This document shows, one piece after another, positions 1 to 4,785 of a stretch of 6,495 nucleotides of DNA. The DNA comes from an uncultured bacterium (GTDB lineage Bacteria > Krumholzibacteriota > Krumholzibacteriia > LZORAL124-64-63). The position numbers and the translations under genes were made by a program. The stretch lies in the NCBI GenBank assembly GCA_903847545.1, contig CAINDZ010000101.1, positions 1 through 6,495 on the forward strand. The letters run 5' to 3'. Under the pieces are notes generated by a model. It was not told where the DNA came from, did no database searches, and worked only from the letters and a program-made list of their open reading frames with translations. The stretch's first letter is position 1. Each line of letters starts with the position of its first letter.

Positions 1-409
1 CGCGGTCGCCCTTGCGCACGCCGTGGGCCTTCAGGACGTTGGCCACGCGCGCCACCTGGTGCTTCAGCTGGCGGTAGGTGATGTGCTCGTACTGGCCGGG
101 CTCGTCCTTGACCCAGATGATGGCCGTCTTGTCGCCCAGTTTCTCGAGGTGGCGGTCGACGCAGTTGTAGCAGGCGTTCAGGCGGCCGCCCAGGTACCAG
201 CTGAAGTCGACGTTGTCGTAGTCGTGGTCGAACACCATGCGCGGCGGCACGAACCAGCTGATGGTCTCGGCCTGCTTGCCCCAGAAGGTCTCCGGGTCGT
301 CCAGCGACAGGCGGTACAGGCGCTGGTACTCGGCCATGCTGCCGATGTGGGACGTCGCGGCGACGTCGGGATTCGGCCCGTAGACTTCGTTGTTGGTGCC
401 GTCGGCCAT
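1..409 (-). CDS. acs: Acetyl-CoA synthetase, N-terminal part (cut by left window edge)
   Basis: Acs is a cytoplasmic AMP-forming ligase that activates acetate with ATP and CoA through acetyl-adenylate to acetyl-CoA. Read on the minus strand from ATG at 409-407, the frame stays open for 136 codons to the window edge. The N-terminal ACAS_N domain is recognisable: EYQRLYRLSLDDPETFWG (residues 27-44), then W71, LN at 77-78, YNCVDRHLE (81-89), then TAIIW (95-99), a TYRQL segment (111-115) and GVRKGDR (130-136), in the same order as in E. coli Acs. The family is about 640-650 residues long, so only about a fifth is visible; the ATP-binding loop, the acetyl pocket and the C-terminal acylation lysine lie outside the window and activity cannot be judged. 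The start is supported by an AGGAGG box 8 nt upstream. The gene runs divergently from the efflux operon. A propionyl-CoA synthetase is a less likely alternative. Confidence 0.93.
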   Translation of the reverse strand, partial: MADGTNNEVYGPNPDVAATSHIGSMAEYQRLYRLSLDDPETFWGKQAETISWFVPPRMVFDHDYDNVDFSWYLGGRLNACYNCVDRHLEKLGDKTAIIWVKDEPGQYEHITYRQLKHQVARVANVLKAHGVRKGDR

Positions 410-417
410 GGCGTGGC

Positions 418-423
418 CCTCCT
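418..423 (-). promoter_or_regulatory. Ribosome binding site of acs
   Basis: The minus strand reads AGGAGG here (CCTCCT on the plus strand), a full match to the anti-Shine-Dalgarno core, with 8 nt to the ATG at 409. This is the strongest ribosome binding site in the window and fixes the acs start. Confidence 0.85.
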
Positions 424-459
424 GTGGGATGATATTGGACAAGCGGCCCTGACCGGGAA

Positions 460-488
460 TTCATACCATTTTTGCCTTGGCTGGACAA
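460..488 (-). promoter_or_regulatory. Candidate sigma70-type promoter of acs
   Basis: On the minus strand a -35-like TTGTCC (488-483; 4 of 6 consensus bases) is followed after exactly 17 nt by a -10-like TATGAA (465-460; 4 of 6). Transcription would start near 453, giving a 5' leader of about 44 nt that ends in the AGGAGG box. This is among the most A/T-rich parts of the intergenic region. Assignment is by pattern only: matches are partial and the organism's sigma factors are unknown. No equally good promoter was found for the opposite-strand efflux operon. Confidence 0.4.
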
Positions 489-491
489 GGC
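474..491. repeat. Short inverted repeat in the divergent intergenic region
   Basis: GCCTTG (474-479) and CAAGGC (486-491) are perfect inverted copies separated by 6 nt. The dyad covers the proposed acs -35 box (483-488), so it could be an operator. It has no T-run after it on either strand (a T-run precedes it on the plus strand), so it is not a terminator. Arms of six bases in about 170 bp of G+C-rich DNA can easily arise by chance, so the regulatory reading is speculative. Confidence 0.3.
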
Positions 492-550
492 CATCGGCGC
501 CGGCGCCCAGGCAACTTCGCGGCCGTACCGCGCGTATGTCGTTGGTTGCC

Positions 551-570
551 ACCCACCCGAACCCACCCGA
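551..570 (+). repeat. Perfect 10-bp tandem duplication before the efflux operon
   Basis: ACCCACCCGA occurs twice head to tail, at 551-560 and 561-570. The copies lie in the 5' leader immediately upstream of the AGGA ribosome-binding motif and the start codons of the adaptor gene. The unit is C-rich and would give an unstructured or protein-bound leader; a copy-number change here would alter the leader length without touching the coding frame if translation starts at 575 or 584. Function is unknown. Confidence 0.75.
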
Positions 571-571
571 C

Positions 572-575
572 AGGA
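572..575 (+). promoter_or_regulatory. Ribosome binding site deciding the adaptor start
   Basis: AGGA at 572-575 lies 8 nt before the ATG at 584, a normal spacing. The in-frame ATG at 575 overlaps the last base of this motif and has no Shine-Dalgarno of its own, and the in-frame ATG at 536 also has none. This favours 584, although the match is only four bases. Confidence 0.5.
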
Positions 576-583
576 TGAATGCC

Positions 584-1714
584 ATGCCGACCCGCTCCCG
601 TGCCCACCTTCAGGCCCTCCAGCGGGGGCTGCTGCTGGCGATGACCCTCGGCGCGCTGGCCGGCATGTCCGGCTGCAACAAGGGCAAGGCCGCCCCCGGC
701 GCCCAGCCCGGCGGCGCCCAGGGTCCGGCCGCCCAGCCCCCCGTCCCGGTCGCGGTGGTTCCGGCCCGCATCGGCCCCATTTCCAGCTTCTACAACGCCA
801 CCGCGACGCTCGAGGCCGAGAAGCAGGCCCAGGTGCTGGCCCGCGTGAGCGGCGTCGTGAAATCCCTCGCCGTCGAGGAGGGCGACCAGGTGCGGGCCGA
901 CCAGGTGCTGCTGCAGATCGACAACCAGGAGTACCAGCTGCGGGTGGACCAGGCCCAGGCCCGGACCGAGAACCTGGAGGCCCGGTTCCGGCGCACGGAG
1001 GAGATGCGGGCCCAGGACCTCGCGTCGTCGCAGGATTTCGAGGCCGCCAAGAGCGAGCTGGCGACCGCGAAGTCGGACGAGGGCCTGGCCCGGCTGAACC
1101 TCTCCTACACGGCCGTGCGGGCGCCGTTCACGGGGCGGGTCACCCGCCGGCTGGTGAACGTGGGCCAGACCGCCTCGGTCGGGACGCCGCTGTTCGACCT
1201 GGCCGACTTCGACCCCCTGCTGGCCCGCGTCCACGTGCCCGCCAGGGAGTTCCGGCGGCTGCTGGCCGACCAGCCGGTCGAGCTGACCCTCGACAGCGTC
1301 GAGCAGAAGCTGCAGGGCCGCATCACGCTGGTCAGTCCCGTCATCGACCCCCAGAGCGGGACCATCAAGGTGACGATCGAGATCCCCAGCTATCCCGCCG
1401 GCGTGCGCCCGGGCGACTTCGCCGAGGTGCGCATCGTCACCGACAGCCACGATCGCGCGCTGCTGGTGCCGCGCCTGGCGGTCATCTCCGAGAAGGGCGA
1501 GGACGTCGTGTATGTGGCTGCGGCCGACAGCACCGCCGAGCGGCGGGTGGTCACGCTGGGCTTCTCGGACAACGACACCGCCGAGATCACCGCGGGCGTG
1601 CAGGCGGGCGACCCGGTGGTCGTCAAGGGCCAGCGCTCGCTGAAGCACGGCGCGCGGTTGAAGATCCTCGCGGACACCACCCCCGCCGTGGCGGCCCGCG
1701 AGGCCGCGCGATGA
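584..1714 (+). CDS. RND efflux periplasmic adaptor lipoprotein (membrane fusion protein, HlyD/AcrA type)
   Basis: This is the periplasmic adaptor of a tripartite pump, bridging an inner-membrane RND permease and an outer-membrane channel. The product is 376 residues, normal for the family. A basic n-region and hydrophobic stretch (residues 15-28) end in a lipobox-like GMSG-C with Cys31 as the lipidation site; a Pro/Ala/Gly/Gln-rich linker follows (about 35-56). Next come the first half of the lipoyl-like barrel-sandwich (about 75-112), an alpha-helical hairpin (about 117-170), the second half with SYTAVRAPFTGRV (174-186) and GQTASVG (194-200), a beta-barrel (about 205-285) and a membrane-proximal domain (about 290-362). 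In the hairpin R137, M141 and S148 have the spacing of the RLS motif known to contact TolC-type channels, with Met for Leu. ATG 575 (three residues longer) is an alternative start. The stop overlaps the permease start in ATGA, indicating coupled translation. The substrate is not deducible. Confidence 0.9.
   Translation: MPTRSRAHLQALQRGLLLAMTLGALAGMSGCNKGKAAPGAQPGGAQGPAAQPPVPVAVVPARIGPISSFYNATATLEAEKQAQVLARVSGVVKSLAVEEGDQVRADQVLLQIDNQEYQLRVDQAQARTENLEARFRRTEEMRAQDLASSQDFEAAKSELATAKSDEGLARLNLSYTAVRAPFTGRVTRRLVNVGQTASVGTPLFDLADFDPLLARVHVPAREFRRLLADQPVELTLDSVEQKLQGRITLVSPVIDPQSGTIKVTIEIPSYPAGVRPGDFAEVRIVTDSHDRALLVPRLAVISEKGEDVVYVAAADSTAERRVVTLGFSDNDTAEITAGVQAGDPVVVKGQRSLKHGARLKILADTTPAVAAREAAR
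1700..1714 (+). promoter_or_regulatory. Adaptor/permease junction: GAGG site and ATGA overlap
   Basis: GAGG at 1700-1703 sits 7 nt before the permease ATG at 1711, inside the end of the adaptor gene. The adaptor stop TGA (1712-1714) shares bases with this ATG. The arrangement fits termination-reinitiation coupling, which would keep adaptor and permease amounts linked. Confidence 0.7.
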
Positions 1715-4700
1715 AGGGATTCATCGAGACCGCCGTCCGCCGCCGGGTGACGGTGATCATGCTCACGCTCGCCGTGGTGGCCTTCGGCATCGTCGGCTAC
1801 CGGCGCCTGCCGCTCGAGCTGTTCCCGGACATCACCTACCCGTCGCTGACGGTGCAGACCGAGTTCCCCGACACGGCGCCGCCCGAGGTGGAGAACCTCG
1901 TGACCAAGCCGGTCGAGGAGGCGGTCGGCGTTCTGCGCGGGCTGCAGTCGATCCACTCGGTGTCGCGGCCGGGCGTGTCGGAGGTGACGCTCGAGTTCGA
2001 CTGGGGCACGAACATGGACACGATGTCCATGGAGGTGCGCGAGAAGCTGGACCGCCGGCTGCTGCCCGAGGAGGCGCGCGACCCGGTGGTGCTGCGGTTC
2101 GACCCGGCCCTCGACCCGGTCGTGCGATTGTCGCTGTCCGGTCCCGGCGAGTTGACGGAACTGCGCCGGTTCGCCGAGCGCCAGGTCAAGCAGGACCTCG
2201 AGACCGTCAAGGGCGTGGCGGCCGCGCAGGTGAAGGGCGGCCTGGAGTCCGAGGTGCAGGTCGCCGTCGACCAGGAGCGGCTGGCGGCGCTGGGCATTCC
2301 CATGGACCGCATCCGCGCGGTGCTGGGCGTCTCGAACGTGAACCTGCCGGGTGGCGCCCTGCGCGGCGAGGAGAGCCAGTACCTGATCCGCACCGTGAAC
2401 GAATTCGACACGGTCGAGGAGATCGGCGACCTGGTCATCGCCAGCCAGGATGGCGCCCCGGTGCGGCTGCGCGACGTGGCGAAGGTGTGGATGGGCGCCA
2501 AGGAGCGCGAGGAGATCACGCGCGTCAACGGGCACGAGTCGGTCGAGATCGCCATATACAAGGAGGGTGACGCCAACGCCGTCACCGTCTCGCGGCTGCT
2601 GAAGCAGCGCCTGGCGCAATGGCAGGCGAAGCTGCCCGAGGGCCGCCGCATCGAGGTGCTGTTCGACCAGTCGGAGTTCATCAAGCAGTCGCTGGACGAG
2701 GTGCGCGACTCGGCCCTGATGGGCGGCCTGCTCGCCATCCTGGTGCTGTACCTGTTCCTGCGCGACATTCGCAGCACGCTGATCATCGCGGTGTCCATCC
2801 CCATCTCCATCGTCGCCACGTTCGTGGTCATGTACCGCATGGGGATCTCGCTGAACGTGATGTCGCTGGGCGGCCTGACCCTCGGCATCGGCATGCTGGT
2901 GGACAACTCGATCGTCGTGCTGGAGTCCATCTTCCGCAAGCGGCAGGAGGGCGCCGGGCTGTTCCGCGCCGCGGTGGACGGCACCGAGGAGGTCGGCGCC
3001 GCCGTCATCGCCTCGACGCTGACGACCGTCGTCGTGTTCGTGCCGCTGGTCTTCGTCGAGGGCGTGGCCGGCCAGTTGTTCAGGGACCAGGCGCTGACGG
3101 TGACGATCAGCCTGCTGGCCTCGCTGGTGGTGGCGATGACGGTGGCCCCCATGTTCGCCTCGCTGGGCGGGTGCGCCGTCGCCGTGGGGCCCGACGACAA
3201 CTCGCTGTCGGCCGCGTCGAAGCTGTCGCTGGGCAGGTTCTCGCTGTACTACGACCGGACCGTGCGCGCGGCCGTGCGTCGCTCGCGCCTGACGATCGGG
3301 CTGGCCGTGGGCGCCTTCGTCCTGGCGCTGGCGGGCGCCCGCCTGCTGGACACCGAGCTGATCCCCCAGCTTTCGGAGGGCGAGTTCTTCCTGGAAATGA
3401 ACCTGCCCGAGGGGACGTCGCTGCCGGCGACCGACCGCGTCGTCGCCACGCTCGAGGGCGGCGTCGCGAAGGCGGCGGGCGTGGAGCGCTTCTATTCGAC
3501 GGTGGGCAGCCGGCTGGTTTCCGGCGGCATGTCGCTCAACACGAAGGGCGAGAACCTCGCCCAGTTGAACGTGGCGATGAAGGACCGCGGCGACGACCGC
3601 GCCGAGGCGAGCGCCATCGACGGGCTGCGGGCCCTCTACGCCGACCAGCCCGACCTCGAAGTGAAGGTCGGTCGGCCCTCGTACTTCACGCTGAAGACGC
3701 CGGTGGAGGTGGCTGTCTACGGCGAGGACCTCGAGGCGCTGCGCGACTACTCGCTGCAGCTCGTGGGCGACCTCGAGGCCGTGCCCGGCCTGGTCGACGT
3801 GCGCTCGTCGCTCGAGGGCGGCAACCCCGAACTGCAGGTCGTGTTCGACCGCGAGAAGCTGGCCGCGCTGGGCCTGGACATGGGCGTCATGTCCGAGACG
3901 CTCAAGCAACGCGTGCAGGGCGTCGTGCCCACCCGCTTCAAGGAGGCCGACCGACAGGTCGACATCCGCCTGCGCAACGGGGAGGACACGCGGCGCACCG
4001 TGGACGACGTCCGCAACCTGGTGCTCCCCGGGGCCGACGGCACGCCCCTGCGGCTTCTGTCGGTGGCCGACGTCAGCCTGGAGCGCGGGCCGGCCGAGAT
4101 CCACCGCCTGCAGCAGCAGCGCGCGGCCGTCATCACCGCCAACCTGGACGGCCGCGGGCTGGGCGCCGCGGTCAGGGACGTCGAGGGCGTGCTGCGCCGC
4201 GACGCGCCGCCGACCGGCATCTCGACCGAGATCGGCGGCCAGAACCGCGAGATGCAGGTGAGCTACCGCAGCCTGCGCTTCGCGCTGATCCTGGCGGTGT
4301 TCCTGGTCTACCTGGTGATGGCCTCCACCTTCGAGTCGTTCCTGCACCCGCTGATCGTGCTGGCGACGATCCCTCTGTCCATCGTCGGCGTGGTCGCGGG
4401 GCTGCTGCTGCTGGGCATCCCCATCAACGTGATGGTGCTGATCGGCGTGATCCTGCTGGCCGGCATCGTGGTGAACAACGCCATCGTGCTGATCGACTGC
4501 GTCAACCGGCTGCGCAAGCGGGGCATCGACAAGGTCGAGGCCGTGGTCATGGCCGGGCACATCCGGCTGCGCCCCATCCTGATGACGACCCTGACGTCGG
4601 TGCTGGGCCTGCTGCCGATGGCGCTGGCCTGGGGAGAAGGCTCCGAGCTGCGCCAGCCGCTGGCGGTGACGGTGCTGTTCGGCCTGTCGGTGGCGACGCT

Positions 4701-4785
4701 GCTCACGTTGGTGGTCATCCCGGCGGTGTACGTCCTGGTGCCGTCGCGCGTCAGGGTCGAGGCCGCGGAAGGGGACCGGCCGTGA
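1711..4785 (+). CDS. RND family efflux permease (AcrB/HAE type), first of two
   Basis: Inner-membrane proton/substrate antiporter of the AcrB/AcrD/AcrF type, 1024 residues, full length for the family. Twelve membrane segments in the 1+6+5 RND pattern are visible: about 12-30, 334-351, 355-375, 386-406, 428-449, 461-484, 524-542, then 855-873, 878-901, 905-930, 953-972 and 984-1008. Large periplasmic porter/docking regions lie at 31-333 and 543-854. Family marks include LPLELFPD (33-40), PVEEAVG (67-73), WGTNM (98-102), the docking-loop NLPGG (211-215), a glycine loop near 605-606, the TM4 motif GMLVDNSIVV (394-403) and RLRPILMTTL (952-961) in TM11. Asp398 aligns with AcrB Asp407, but Asp408 is replaced by Asn399 and Lys940 by Asn922 (in VVNNAIVL); from memory this DN/NN pattern is frequent in SwrC-like and other non-AcrB RND pumps. 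No heavy-metal (CusA-type) signature was recognised. It is coupled by ATGA to the adaptor and by GTGA to the second permease. Substrate unknown. Confidence 0.93.
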   Translation: MKGFIETAVRRRVTVIMLTLAVVAFGIVGYRRLPLELFPDITYPSLTVQTEFPDTAPPEVENLVTKPVEEAVGVLRGLQSIHSVSRPGVSEVTLEFDWGTNMDTMSMEVREKLDRRLLPEEARDPVVLRFDPALDPVVRLSLSGPGELTELRRFAERQVKQDLETVKGVAAAQVKGGLESEVQVAVDQERLAALGIPMDRIRAVLGVSNVNLPGGALRGEESQYLIRTVNEFDTVEEIGDLVIASQDGAPVRLRDVAKVWMGAKEREEITRVNGHESVEIAIYKEGDANAVTVSRLLKQRLAQWQAKLPEGRRIEVLFDQSEFIKQSLDEVRDSALMGGLLAILVLYLFLRDIRSTLIIAVSIPISIVATFVVMYRMGISLNVMSLGGLTLGIGMLVDNSIVVLESIFRKRQEGAGLFRAAVDGTEEVGAAVIASTLTTVVVFVPLVFVEGVAGQLFRDQALTVTISLLASLVVAMTVAPMFASLGGCAVAVGPDDNSLSAASKLSLGRFSLYYDRTVRAAVRRSRLTIGLAVGAFVLALAGARLLDTELIPQLSEGEFFLEMNLPEGTSLPATDRVVATLEGGVAKAAGVERFYSTVGSRLVSGGMSLNTKGENLAQLNVAMKDRGDDRAEASAIDGLRALYADQPDLEVKVGRPSYFTLKTPVEVAVYGEDLEALRDYSLQLVGDLEAVPGLVDVRSSLEGGNPELQVVFDREKLAALGLDMGVMSETLKQRVQGVVPTRFKEADRQVDIRLRNGEDTRRTVDDVRNLVLPGADGTPLRLLSVADVSLERGPAEIHRLQQQRAAVITANLDGRGLGAAVRDVEGVLRRDAPPTGISTEIGGQNREMQVSYRSLRFALILAVFLVYLVMASTFESFLHPLIVLATIPLSIVGVVAGLLLLGIPINVMVLIGVILLAGIVVNNAIVLIDCVNRLRKRGIDKVEAVVMAGHIRLRPILMTTLTSVLGLLPMALAWGEGSELRQPLAVTVLFGLSVATLLTLVVIPAVYVLVPSRVRVEAAEGDRP
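4769..4785 (+). promoter_or_regulatory. Junction between the two permeases: AAGGGGA site and GTGA overlap
   Basis: The purine-rich AAGGGGA at 4769-4775 lies 6 nt before the GTG at 4782, inside the end of the first permease gene. The first permease stop TGA (4783-4785) overlaps that GTG. The position agrees with protein alignment: the second permease needs residues from about 7 onwards to match the first membrane helix, and the next in-frame ATG (4827) would remove part of it. Confidence 0.7.

Noticed and set aside
436..464. Possible plus-strand promoter TGGACA-N17-ATTCAT for the efflux operon
   Set aside because: The -35 box matches 5 of 6 bases but the -10 box only 3 of 6, and the leader would be over 100 nt; not strong enough to annotate.
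474..491. Hairpin considered as a rho-independent terminator
   Set aside because: No T-run follows the stem on either strand, and it lies upstream of both divergent genes where a terminator is not expected.
496..507. GGCGCCGGCGCC, a perfect 12-bp palindrome
   Set aside because: It consists only of G and C in a G+C-rich stretch, so chance is a sufficient explanation and no promoter element overlaps it.
23..583. Upstream extension of the adaptor frame to an ATG at 23
   Set aside because: The extension is antisense to acs, has shadow-type composition, and would bury the lipoprotein signal peptide about 190 residues inside the protein.
178..585. A 135-codon minus-strand open frame over the acs start
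   Set aside because: It is the acs region read in the wrong frame, giving runs of Thr and Ser; the correct minus-strand frame from 409 gives a clear acetyl-CoA synthetase N-terminus.
461..1648. A 395-codon minus-strand open frame opposite the adaptor
   Set aside because: It has no recognisable domain, is antisense to a clear membrane fusion protein, and would collide with the acs promoter region.
472..1710. Upstream extension of the first permease frame to an ATG at 472
   Set aside because: The extension is the adaptor gene read out of frame, rich in Arg, Gly, Pro and Ala; RND homology begins exactly at the ATG at 1711.
1390..4560. A minus-strand open frame of over 1,000 codons opposite the first permease
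   Set aside because: Its product is dominated by His, Gln, Arg, Asp and Ala in low-complexity runs with no domain, and it is antisense to an unmistakable RND gene. Long antisense open frames are expected in strongly G+C-biased codon use.
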